Shown here one piece after another: positions 1 through 10,390 of a stretch of 64,000 bases of DNA. The notes below the pieces were generated by a model. That model was not told the origin of the DNA. It saw only the letters and a program-made list of their open reading frames with translations, and did no database searches. This stretch comes from Bombus terrestris. Taxonomy: Eukaryota; Arthropoda; Insecta; Hymenoptera; Apidae. Position numbers and translations under genes: made by a program. The stretch's first letter is position 1. Every line of letters starts with the position of its first letter. Location of the stretch: contig NW_025963548.1 of the NCBI RefSeq assembly GCF_910591885.1, positions 7,617,501 through 7,681,500 of the forward strand. The letters run 5' to 3'.

Positions 1-19
1 ACATGACGTATAACGCTAT

Positions 20-28
20 ATTGCATCA
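20..28 (+). promoter_or_regulatory. ATTGCATCA word resembling a C/EBP-ATF composite site (putative)
   Basis: ATTGCATCA is identical to the core known from vertebrate amino-acid response elements bound by C/EBP-ATF heterodimers (reverse complement TGATGCAAT). The neighbouring TGACGT matches a CRE half site. Both words are part of the consensus monomer, so potential sites number in the hundreds or more. The sequence match is direct. Any binding in this unknown organism is speculation, and a 9-bp word in a satellite may match by chance. Confidence 0.25.
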
Positions 29-57
29 CTATAGGACGTATTACGCTATATACTATC

Positions 58-80
58 ACGTTATAACGTATAACGTTATA
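58..80. repeat. Paired 12-bp palindromes at a monomer junction
   Basis: ACGTTATAACGT at 58-69 and TATAACGTTATA at 69-80 are each perfectly self-complementary and share one base. The first arises wherever a monomer ending CTATTACG (or CTATCACG) meets one starting TTATAACG. The second sits in nearly every monomer. The combination recurs hundreds of times in the window. Such dense dyads could favour cruciform extrusion or binding of a dimeric protein, but that is inference. Confidence 0.85.
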
Positions 81-213
81 TTGCATCACTATAGGATGTA
101 ATACGTTATGATATATTGCGTTATTACGTATAACGTTTTATTGCATGACTATATGACGTATAACGCCATATTGCATGACTATAGGACGTATAACGTTATA
201 TTGCATCGCTACA

Positions 214-243
214 TGACGTATAACGTTATATTGCATCACTATA
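214..243 (+). repeat. Exemplar consensus 30-bp monomer
   Basis: This copy matches the majority base at every position. Its key words are TGACGT at 214-219, the self-complementary TATAACGTTATA at 219-230 and ATTGCATCA at 230-238. It contains two CpGs. One frame on each strand is stop-free: plus MTYNVILHHY and minus MQYNVIRHIV. The other two frames on each strand contain a stop in every monomer. Thirty bases is close to three helical turns, so successive copies present the same words on nearly the same DNA face. Confidence 0.95.
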
Positions 244-600
244 GGACGTATTACGTTATATACTATTACGTTATAACGTATAACGTTATACTGCATCACT
301 ATAGCACGTATAACGTTATATCGCATTACTGAATGACATATAACGTTATATAGCTTCTCTTTATGACGTATAACGTTATGAACTATTACGTTATAACGTA
401 TAACGTTATATTGCATCACTATATGACGTACAACGTCATATTGCATGACTATAGGACGTATAACGTTATATTGCATCACTACATGACGTGTAACGTTATA
501 TTGCACAACTATAGGACGTATAACGTTATATTGCATCACTATATGACATATAACGATATATTGCATTACTAAATGACGTATAACGTTATGTAGCTTCTCT

Positions 601-1140
601 TTATGACGTGTAACGTTATGAACTATTACGTTATAACGGATAACGTTATATTGCATCACTATATGACGTATAACGTCATATTGCATGACTACAGGACGTA
701 TAACGTTATATTGCTTCACTACATGACGTATAACGCTATATTGCATCACTATAGGACGTATTACGTTATATACTATTACGTTATAACGTATAACGTTATA
801 CTGCATCACTATAGCACGTATAACGTTATATCGCATTACTGAATGACATATAACGTTATATAGCTTCTCTTTATGACGTATAACGTTATGAACTATTACG
901 TTATAACGTATAACGTTATATTGCATCACTATATGACGTACAACGTCATATTGCATGACTATAGGTCGTATAACGTTATATTGCATCACTACATGACGTA
1001 TAACGTTATATTGCATCACTATAGGACGTACTACGTTATATACTATTACGTTATAACGTATAACGTTATACTGCATCACTATAGCACGTATAACGTTATA
1101 TCGCATTACTGAATGACATATAACGTTATATAGCTTCTCT
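601..1140 (+). repeat. Two tandem 270-bp (9-monomer) higher-order units
   Basis: Units at 601-870 and 871-1140 show the same order of nine monomer types. The order is: ending GAACTATTACG; starting TTATAACG; ACGTCA type; GG(A/T)CG type; ACATGACG type; ending TACTATTACG; ending CTGCATCACT; ending CGCATTACT; ending TAGCTTCTCT. Corresponding monomers in the two units resemble each other more than adjacent monomers do, which defines a higher-order repeat. An 8-monomer relative (240 bp) precedes them at 361-600. Confidence 0.88.
664..678. repeat. Inverted TGACGT/ACGTCA pair within a monomer variant
   Basis: The common variant with TAACGTCA in place of TAACGTTA creates TGACGT, a 3-bp centre (ATA), then ACGTCA. 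That is an inverted pair of 6-bp arms. The variant normally also ends GCATGACT instead of GCATCACT, so the two changes travel together as one monomer subtype. It usually alternates with a GGACG-starting monomer. Confidence 0.8.
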
Positions 1141-1380
1141 TTATGACGTATAACGTTATGAACTATTACGTTATAACGTATAACGTTATATTGCATGAAT
1201 ATATGACGTATAACGTCATATTGCATTACTATAGGACGTATAACGTTATATTGCATCACTACATAACGTATAATGTTATATTGCATCACTATATGACGTA
1301 TAACGATATATTGCATTACTAAATGACGTATAACGTTATATTGCATCACTATATGACGTATAACGTTATATACTATAACG

Positions 1381-1411
1381 TTATGAAGGAATATCGTTAT
1401 ACTGCATCACT
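1381..1411 (+). repeat. 31-bp GAAGGA monomer (representative of 25)
   Basis: This monomer starts TTATGAAGGAATATCG and ends CTGCATCACT. It is one base longer than normal, so downstream monomers shift by +1. Starts I located: 1381, 12086, 14935, 17814, 18864, 23093, 24443, 46689, 46990, 48309, 48520, 53767, 54907, 55118, 56018, 56229, 58178, 58389, 58840, 59381, 60341, 62321, 62532, 62952 and 63702. Those at 58840 and 59381 read GAAGTAATATC. It follows a monomer ending TATACTATAACG. All copies share the same changes, implying one ancestral event followed by amplification. Confidence 0.9.
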
Positions 1412-1515
1412 ATATGACGTATAACGATATATTGCAATACTAAATGACGTATTACGCTATATACTATTACGTTATAACGTATAACGTTATATTGCATCAC
1501 TATATAACGTATAAC

Positions 1516-2147
1516 GTTATATTGCTTCACTATATGTCGTAGAACGTTATATTGTATTACTAAAAGACGTATAACGTTATATAGCTTCTCTTTATGACGT
1601 GTGACGTTATGAACTATTACGTTATAACGTATAACGTTATATTGCATCACTATATGAAGTATAACGTTAAATTGCATCACTATATGACGTATTACGCTAT
1701 ATACTATCACGTTATAACGTATAACGTTATATTGCATTACTAAATGACGTATAACGTTATATTGCACCACTATTGATCGTATAACGTTATATACTATTAC
1801 GCTATAACGTATAACGTTGTATTGCATCACTATAGGACGTAAACGTTATATCGCATTACTGAATGACGTATAACGTTATATAGCTTCCCTTTATGACGTA
1901 TAACATTATGAGCTATTCCGTTATAACGTATAACGCTATATTGCACGACTATATGACGTATAACGTCACATTGCATGACTATAGGACGTATAACGCTATA
2001 TTGCATCACTATATGACGTATAACGTTATGATATATTAAGTTATTACGTATAACGTTTTATTGCATGACTGTATGACGTATAACGTCATATTGCATGGCT
2101 ATAGGACGTATAACGTTATATTGCTTCACTACATGACGTATAACGCT
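1516..2147 (+). repeat. Duplicated 0.63-kb block, copy 1 (offset 4,153 bp)
   Basis: Matches 5669-6300. Shared private features are AAAAGACG, the GTGTGACG monomer, TAGCTTCCCT, TATTAAGTTATTACG and ACTGTATGACG. The match starts around the TTGCTTCACTATATGTCG monomer and breaks where copy 1 reads AACGCTATATTGCATCAC and copy 2 reads AACGTCATATTGCATGAC. Confidence 0.82.
1832..1860 (+). repeat. 29-bp GGACGTAAACG monomer (representative of about 38)
   Basis: GTATAACG is shortened to GTAAACG, giving a 29-bp unit that shifts register by -1. It almost always follows a monomer with AACGTTGTATTGC (variants TTGTAGTGC, TTGTTTTGC) and precedes CGCATTACTGAATGAC. Other copies lie near 2731, 5991, 8415, 9706, 11790, 12270, 14097, 15117, 17370, 18000, 19350, 22796, 23575, 24930, 26815, 27620, 30140, 31550, 33770, 35508, 37010, 39590, 40970, 43245, 44985, 47410, 47800, 50740, 52000, 53110, 54400, 55600, 56950, 57880, 59740, 62020 and 63345. 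Sub-variants GTGAACG and GTAAAGG mark lineages. Confidence 0.88.
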
Positions 2148-2839
2148 ATATTGCATCACTATAGGATGTATTACGTTATATACTATTACGTTATAACGTA
2201 TAACGTTATACTGCATCACTATATGACATATAACGATATATTGCAATACTAAATGACGTATAACGTTATATAGCTTCTCTTTATGACGTGTAACGTTATG
2301 ATATATTACGTCATTACGTATAACGTCATATTGCATGACTATAGGACGTATAACGTTATATTGCATGACTATAGGACGTATAACGTTATATTGCATCACT
2401 ATAGGATGTAATTCGTTATGATATATTACGTTATTACGTATAACGTTTTATTGCATCACTATATGACGTAGAATGTTATACTGCATCACTATATGACGTA
2501 TAACGTCATATTGCATGACTATAGGACGTATAACGTTATATTGCATCACTATATGAAGTATAACGTTAAATTGCATCACTATATGACGTATTACGCTATA
2601 TACTATCACGTTATAACGTATAACGTTATATTGCATTACTAAATGACGTATAACGTTATATTGCACCACTATTGATCGTATAACGTTATATACTATTACG
2701 CTATAACGTATAACGTTGTATTGCATCACTATAGGACGTAAACGTTATATCGCATTACTGAATGACGTATAACGTTATGTAACTTCTCTTTATGACGTGT
2801 AACGTTATGAACTATTACGTTATAACGGATAACGTTATA

Positions 2840-3510
2840 TTGCATCACTATATGAAGTATAACGTCATATTGCATGACAAGAGGACGTATAACGTTATAT
2901 TGCATCGCTATAGGATATAATACGTTATGATATATTACGTTATTACGTATAACGTTTTATTGCATCACTATATGACGTAGAATGTTATACTGCATCACTA
3001 TATGACGTATAACGTCATATTGCATGACTATAGGACCTATAACGTTATATTGCATCACTACATGACGTATAACGCTATATTGCATCACTATAGGACGTAT
3101 TACGCTATATACTATCACGTTATAACGTATAACGTTATATTGCATCACTATAGGATGTAATACGTTATGATATATTACGTTATTACGTATAGCGTTTTAT
3201 TGCATGACTATATGACGTATAACGCCATATTGCATGACTATAGGACGTATAACGTTATATTGCATCGCTACATGACGTATAACGTTATATTGCATCACTA
3301 TAGGACGTATTACGTTATATACTATTACGTTATAACGTATAACGTTATACTGCATCACTATAGCACGTATAACGTTATATCGCATTACTGAATGACATAT
3401 AACGTTATATAGCTTCTCTTTATGACGTATAACGTTATGAACTATTACGTTATAACGTATAACGTTATATTGCATCACTATATGACGTACAACGTCATAT
3501 TGCATGACTA
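2840..3510 (+). repeat. Duplicated 0.67-kb block, copy 1 (offset 3,494 bp)
   Basis: Matches 6334-7004. The rare string GACAAGAGGACG, near 2876 and again near 6370, was seen only in this pair. GGATATAATACG follows in both copies. The blocks drift apart near 3510, where 3 kb reads GGACG and 7 kb reads GGTCG. Confidence 0.8.
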
Positions 3511-4229
3511 TAGGACGTATAACGTTATATTGCATCACTACATGACGTGTAACGTTATATTGCACAACTATAGGACGTATAACGTTATATTGCATCACTA
3601 TATGACATATAACGATATATTGCATTACTAAATGACGTATAACGTTATGTAGCTTCTCTTTATGACGTGTAACGTTATGAACTATTACGTTATAACGGAT
3701 AACGTTATATTGCATCACTATATGACGTATAACGTCATATTGCATGACTACAGGACGTATAACGTTATATTGCTTCACTACATGACGTATAACGCTATAT
3801 TGCATCACTATAGGACGTATTACGTTATATACTATTACGTTATAACGTATAACGTTATACTGCATCACTATAGCACGTATAACGTTATATCGCATTACTG
3901 AATGACATATAACGTTATATAGCTTCTCTTTATGACGTATAACGTTATGAACTATTACGTTATAACGTATAACGTTATATTGCATCACTATATGACGTAC
4001 AACGTCATATTGCATGACTATAGGTCGTATAACGTTATATTGCATCACTACATGACGTATAACGTTATATTGCATCACTATAGGACGTACTACGTTATAT
4101 ACTATTACGTTATAACGTATAACGTTATACTGCATCACTATAGCACGTATAACGTTATATCGCATTACTGAATGACATATAACGTTATATAGCTTCTCTT
4201 TATGACGTATAACGTTATGAACTATTACG
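3060..4229 (+). repeat. Duplicated block, right copy (offset 3,059 bp)
   Basis: Partner of 1-1170. After the shared part, this copy continues into an extra 270-bp unit, whereas the left copy continues into different monomers. The duplication and the later unit gain are therefore separate events. Confidence 0.85.
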
Positions 4230-4469
4230 TTATAACGTATAACGTTATATTGCATCACTATATGACGTACAACGTCATATTGCATGACTATAGGTCGTAT
4301 AACGTTATATTGCATCACTACATGACGTATAACGTTATATTGCATCACTATAGGACGTACTACGTTATATACTATTACGTTATAACGTATAACGTTATAC
4401 TGCATCACAGTAGCACGTATAACGTTATATCGCATTACTGAATGACGTATAACGTTATATAGCTTCTCT
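3660..4469 (+). repeat. Three tandem 270-bp higher-order units
   Basis: Units at 3660-3929, 3930-4199 and 4200-4469 repeat the monomer order seen at 601-1140. The units at 3930 and 4200 are nearly identical and both match 871-1140, sharing GGTCG and GTACTACG. Relative to the first block this one has gained a unit, as expected from unequal crossover in 270-bp register. Confidence 0.88.
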
Positions 4470-4867
4470 TTATGACGTATAACGTTATGAACTATTACGT
4501 TATAACGCATAACGTTTAATTGCATCACTATATGACGTATAACGTCATATTGCATGACTATAGGACGTATAACGTTATATTGCATCACTACATGACGTGT
4601 AACGTTATATTGCACAACTATAGGACGTATAACGTTATATTGCATCACTATATGACATATAACGATATATTGCATTACTAAATGACGTATAACGTTATGT
4701 AGCTTCTCTTTATGACGTGTAACGTTATGAACTATTACGTTATAACGGATAACGTTATATTGCATCACTATATGACGTATAACGTCATATTGCATGACTA
4801 CAGGACGTATAACGTTATATTGCTTCACTACATGACGTATAACGCTATATTGCATCACTATAGGACG

Positions 4868-4879
4868 TATTACGTTATA
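4868..4879 (+). repeat. Half-monomer (15-bp) deletion junction
   Basis: Elsewhere, for example at 3818-3844, this monomer pair contains the 12-bp direct repeat TATTACGTTATA twice, 15 bp apart. Here only one copy remains (4868-4879) and exactly 15 bp are missing. All monomers downstream are out of phase by half a unit relative to those upstream. Slippage or single-strand annealing between the two short repeats is the simplest explanation. Confidence 0.8.
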
Positions 4880-5668
4880 ACGTATAACGTCATATTGCAT
4901 GACTATAGGACGTATAACGTTATATTGCATCACTACACGACGTGTAACGTTATATTGCACAACTATAGGACGTATAACGTTATATTGCATCACTATATGA
5001 CATATAACGATATATTGCATTACTAAATGACGTATAACGTTATGTAGCTTCTCTTTATGACGTGTAACGTTATGAACTATTACGTTATTACGTATAACGT
5101 TTTATTGCATGACTATATGACGTATAACGTCATATTGCATGACTATAGGACGTATAACGTTATATTGCTTCTCTACATGACGTATAACGCTATATTGCAT
5201 CACTATAGGACGTATTACGTTATATACTATTACGTTATAACGTATAACGTTATACTGCATCACAATAGCACGTATAACGTTATATCGCATTACTGAATGA
5301 CGTATAACGTTATATAGCTTCTCTTTATGACGTATAACGTTATGAACTATTAGGTTATAACGTATAACGTTATATTGCACCACTATATGACGTATAACGT
5401 TAAATTGCAGCACTATAGGACGTATTACGCTATATACTATTACGTTATAACGTATAACGTTATACTGCATCACTATATGACATATAACGATATATTGCAA
5501 TACTAAATGACGTATAACGTTATATAGCTTCTCTTTATGACGTGTAACGTTATGAACTATTACGTTATAACGTATAACGTTATATTGCATTACTATATGA
5601 CGTATAACGTCATATTGCATGACTACAGCACGTATAAAGTTATATTGCATCACTGTATGACGTATAAC

Positions 5669-6300
5669 GTTATATTGCTTCACTATATGTCGTAGAACGT
5701 TATATTGTATTACTAAAAGACGTATAACGTTATATAGCTTCTCTTTATGACGTGTGACGTTATGAACTATTACGTTATAACGTATAACGTTATATTGCAT
5801 CACTATATGAAGTATAACGTTAAATTGCATCACTATATGACGTATTACGCTATATACTATCACGTTATAACGTATAACGTTATATTGCATTACTAAATGA
5901 CGTATAACGTTATATTGCACCACTATTGATCGTATAACGTTATATACTATTACGCTATAACGTATAACGTTGTATTGCATCACTATAGGACGTAAACGTT
6001 ATATCGCATTACTGAATGACGTATAACGTTATATAGCTTCCCTTTATGACGTATAACATTATGAGCTATTCCGTTATAACGTATAACGCTATATTGCACG
6101 ACTATATGACGTATAACGTCACATTGCATGACTATAGGACGTATAACGCTATATTGCATCACTATATGACGTATAACGTTATGATATATTAAGTTATTAC
6201 GTATAACGTTTTATTGCATGACTGTATGACGTATAACGTCATATTGCATGACTATAGGACGTATAACGTTATATTGCTTCACTACATGACGTATAACGTC
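5669..6300 (+). repeat. Duplicated 0.63-kb block, copy 2 (offset 4,153 bp)
   Basis: Partner of 1516-2147, sharing the same rare variants and the 29-bp monomer near 5991. The offset is not a multiple of 30, because register-shifting monomers and the half-monomer deletion near 4880 lie between the copies. Confidence 0.82.
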
Positions 6301-6333
6301 ATATTGCATGACTACAGGACGTATAACGTTATA

Positions 6334-7004
6334 TTGCATCACTATATGAAGTATAACGTCATATTGCATGACAAGAGGACGTATAACGTTATATTGCATC
6401 GCTATAGGATATAATACGTTATGATATATTACGTTATTACGTATAACGTTTTATTGCATCACTATATGACGTAGAATGTTATACTGCATCACTATATGAC
6501 GTATAACGTCTTATTGCATGACTATAGGACCTATAACGTTATATTGCATCACTACATGACGTATAACGCTATATTGCATCACTATAGGACGTATTACGCT
6601 ATATACTATCACGTTATAACGTATAACGTTATATTGCATCACTATAGGATGTAATACGTTATGATATATTACGTTATTACGTATAACGTTTTATTGCATG
6701 ACTATATGACGTATAACGCCATATTGCATGACTATAGGACGTATAACGTTATATTGCATCGCTACATGACGTATAACGTTATATTGCATCACTATAGGAC
6801 GTATTACGTTATATAGTATTACGTTATAACGTATAACGTTATACTGCATCACTATAGCACGTATAACGTTATATCGCATTACTGAATGACATATAACGTT
6901 ATATAGCTTCTCTTTATGACGTATAACGTTATGAACTATTACGTTATAACGTATAACGTTATATTGCATCACTATATGACGTACAACGTCATATTGCATG
7001 ACTA
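6334..7004 (+). repeat. Duplicated 0.67-kb block, copy 2 (offset 3,494 bp)
   Basis: Partner of 2840-3510. It runs into a 270-bp unit near 6916-7185 that resembles the unit at 4200-4469, sharing CACAGTAGCACG. The stretch 1-7.3 kb is therefore a patchwork of the same few blocks in different order. Confidence 0.8.
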
Positions 7005-7364
7005 TAGGTCGTATAACGTTATATTGCATCACTACATGACGTATAACGTTATATTGCATCACTATAGGACGTACTACGTTATATACTATTACGTTACAAC
7101 GTATAACGTTATACTGCATCACAGTAGCACGTATAACGTTATATCGCATTACTGAATGACGTATAACGTTATATAGCTTCTCTTTATGACGTATAACGTT
7201 ATGAACTATTACGATATAACGCATAACGTTATATTGCATCACTATATGACGTATAACGCCATATTGCATGACTATAGGACGTATAACGTTATATTGCATC
7301 ACTACATGACGTATAACGTTATATTGCATCACTATAGGACGTATTACGTTATATTGCATTACTG

Positions 7365-8555
7365 AATGACGTATAACGTTATATAGCTTCTCTTTATGAC
7401 GTATAACGTTATGAGCTATTACGTTATTACGTATAACGCTTTATTGCATCACTATATGACGTAGAATGTTATACTGCATCACTATATGACGTATAACGTC
7501 ATATTGCATGACTATAGGACGTATAACGTTATATTGCTTCACTACATGACGTATAACGCTATATTGCTTCACAATAGGACGTATTTCGTTATATACTATT
7601 ACGTTATAACGTATAACGTTATACTGCATCACTATAGCACGTATAACGTTATATCGCATTACTGAATGACGTATAACGTTATATAGCTTCTCTTTATGAC
7701 GTATAACGTTATGAACTATTACGTTATAACGTATAACGTTATATTGCATCACTATATGACGTATAACGTCATATTGCATCACTATAGGACGTATAACGTT
7801 ATATTGCATCACTACATGACGTATAACGTTATATTGCATCACTATAGGACGTATTACGTTATATACTATTACGTTATAACGTATAACGTTATACAGCATC
7901 ACTATATGACATATAACGATATACTGCAATACTAAATGACGTATAACGTTATATAGCTTCTCTTTATGACGTGTAACGTTATGAACTATTACGTTATAAC
8001 GTATAACGTTATATTGCATCACTATATGACGTATAACGTCATATTGCATGACTACAGGACGTATAAAGTTATATTGCATCACTATATGACGTATAACGTT
8101 ATGTTGCATCACTATATGTCGTAGAACGTTATATTGTATTACTAAATGACGTATAACGTTATATAGCTTCTCTTTATGACGTGTAACGTTATGAGCTATG
8201 ACGTTATAACGTATAACGTTATATTGCACCACTATATGACGTATAACGTTAAATTGCATCACTATAGGACGTATTACGCTATATACTATCACGTTATAAC
8301 GTATAACGATATATTGCATTACTCATTGACGTATAACGTTATATTGCACCACTATTGATCGTATAACGTTATATACTATTACGCTATAACGTATAACGTT
8401 GTAGTGCATCACTATAGGACGTAAACGTTATATCGCATTACTCAATGACGTATAACGTTATATTGCTCCTCTTCATGACGTATAACGTTATGAGCTATTC
8501 CGTTATAACGTATAACGCTATATTGCATGACTATATGACGTATAACGTCATATTG
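7365..8555 (+). repeat. Direct duplication, copy 1 (offset 1,289 bp)
   Basis: Reappears at 8654-9844 with no difference that I noticed over about 1.19 kb, including the otherwise rare TTGCTTCACAATAGG, GTATTTCG, ATACAGCATC and TTGCTCCTCTTCATG. The offset is 43 monomers minus one base and includes one 29-bp monomer near 8415. About 100 bp of other monomers separates the copies. Near identity implies a very recent event or an assembly duplication. Confidence 0.9.
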
Positions 8556-9960
8556 CATGACTACAGGACGTATAACGTTATATTGCATCACTACATGACG
8601 TATAACGTTATACTGCATCACTATAGCACGTATAACGTTATATCGCATTACTGAATGACGTATAACGTTATATAGCTTCTCTTTATGACGTATAACGTTA
8701 TGAGCTATTACGTTATTACGTATAACGCTTTATTGCATCACTATATGACGTAGAATGTTATACTGCATCACTATATGACGTATAACGTCATATTGCATGA
8801 CTATAGGACGTATAACGTTATATTGCTTCACTACATGACGTATAACGCTATATTGCTTCACAATAGGACGTATTTCGTTATATACTATTACGTTATAACG
8901 TATAACGTTATACTGCATCACTATAGCACGTATAACGTTATATCGCATTACTGAATGACGTATAACGTTATATAGCTTCTCTTTATGACGTATAACGTTA
9001 TGAACTATTACGTTATAACGTATAACGTTATATTGCATCACTATATGACGTATAACGTCATATTGCATCACTATAGGACGTATAACGTTATATTGCATCA
9101 CTACATGACGTATAACGTTATATTGCATCACTATAGGACGTATTACGTTATATACTATTACGTTATAACGTATAACGTTATACAGCATCACTATATGACA
9201 TATAACGATATACTGCAATACTAAATGACGTATAACGTTATATAGCTTCTCTTTATGACGTGTAACGTTATGAACTATTACGTTATAACGTATAACGTTA
9301 TATTGCATCACTATATGACGTATAACGTCATATTGCATGACTACAGGACGTATAAAGTTATATTGCATCACTATATGACGTATAACGTTATGTTGCATCA
9401 CTATATGTCGTAGAACGTTATATTGTATTACTAAATGACGTATAACGTTATATAGCTTCTCTTTATGACGTGTAACGTTATGAGCTATGACGTTATAACG
9501 TATAACGTTATATTGCACCACTATATGACGTATAACGTTAAATTGCATCACTATAGGACGTATTACGCTATATACTATCACGTTATAACGTATAACGATA
9601 TATTGCATTACTCATTGACGTATAACGTTATATTGCACCACTATTGATCGTATAACGTTATATACTATTACGCTATAACGTATAACGTTGTAGTGCATCA
9701 CTATAGGACGTAAACGTTATATCGCATTACTCAATGACGTATAACGTTATATTGCTCCTCTTCATGACGTATAACGTTATGAGCTATTCCGTTATAACGT
9801 ATAACGCTATATTGCATGACTATATGACGTATAACGTCATATTGCATTACTATAGGACGTATAACGTTATATTGCATCACTACATAACGTATAATGTTAT
9901 ATTGCATCACTATATGACGTATAACGATATATTGCATTACTAAATGACGTATAACGTTAT
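8540..9960 (+). repeat. 1.4-kb block shared with 21.6-23.1 kb (offset 13,091 bp)
   Basis: The monomer order from about 8540 to 9960 is repeated at 21631-23051, with modest divergence. For example the distant copy has normal CATCACTATAGG where this one has CTTCACAATAGG. The order includes GTATAACGCTTTATTGC, the 29-bp monomer and the ACTCATTGACG monomer. The distant copy appears to be the less altered form. Confidence 0.78.
8654..9844 (+). repeat. Direct duplication, copy 2 (offset 1,289 bp)
   Basis: Partner of 7365-8555. Just after the shared part, copy 1 continues GCATGACTACAGG while copy 2 continues GCATTACTATAGG, marking the right breakpoint. A related, less similar block lies at 21631-23051. 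Confidence 0.9.
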
Positions 9961-10390
9961 ATAGCTTCCCTTTATGACGTATAACATTATGAGCTATTCC
10001 GTTATAACGTATAACGCTATATTGCACGACTATATGACGTATAACGTCACATTGCATGACTATAGGACGTATAACGCTATATTGCATCACTATATGACGT
10101 ATAACGTTATGATATATTACGTTATTACGTATAACGTTTTATTGCATGACTGTATGACGTATAACGTCATATTGCATGACTATAGGACGTATAACGTTAT
10201 ATTGCTTCACTACATGACGTATAACGCTATATTGCATCACTATAGGATGTATTACGTTATATACTATTACGTTATAACGTATAACGTTATACTGCATCAC
10301 TATATGACATATAACGATATATTGCAATACTAAATGACGTATAACGTTATATAGCTTCTCTTTATGACGTGTAACGTTATGAACTATTAC
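9942..10390 (+). repeat. 0.45-kb TAGCTTCCCT block (one of at least three)
   Basis: The series TAGCTTCCCT, AACATTATGAGCTATTCCG, GCACGACT, ACGTCACATTGC, GATATATTACG (or AAG), then ACTGTATGACG occurs here, at 1861-2310 (offset 8,081) and from 24953 to about 25400 (offset 15,011 from here). A shorter form lies near 6020-6300. The rare CCC and CTGTATG changes show common descent. Confidence 0.78.

Larger units (their letters stand above)
1..1170 (+). repeat. Duplicated block, left copy (offset 3,059 bp)
   Basis: Sequence from position 1 reappears from 3060 with only scattered differences, for example ATTGCG against ATTACG near 117 and TAACGTTTT against TAGCGTTTT near 130. The match runs through the 240-bp and both 270-bp units and breaks near 1170. 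The offset is 102 monomers minus one base, because one 29-bp monomer (near 2731) lies between the copies. The left end is cut by the window, so the block may be longer. Confidence 0.85.

Noticed and set aside
69..80. TATA-box or bacterial -10-like words (TATAAC, TATATT) as promoters
   Set aside because: These words are part of the monomer consensus and recur every 30 bp, with no associated gene.
1381..1411. GAAGGAATATC as a ribosome-binding site or human satellite II/III-like GGAAT element
   Set aside because: It occurs once per 31-bp monomer, is not tandem as GGAAT, and has no start codon of a credible gene downstream.
3197..5020. 607-codon minus-strand open frame, and dozens of others up to 413-582 codons on both strands
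   Set aside because: The frames consist only of decapeptide repeats dictated by the 30-bp satellite. Comparable open frames occur on the opposite strand over the same bases, starts and stops fall at monomer variants, and no domain, signal or non-repeat sequence is present.
5349..5356. Telomere-like word TTAGG within CTATTAGGTTATAACG
   Set aside because: It is a rare single-base variant of CTATTACGTTATAACG (also near 11366) and is not tandem.
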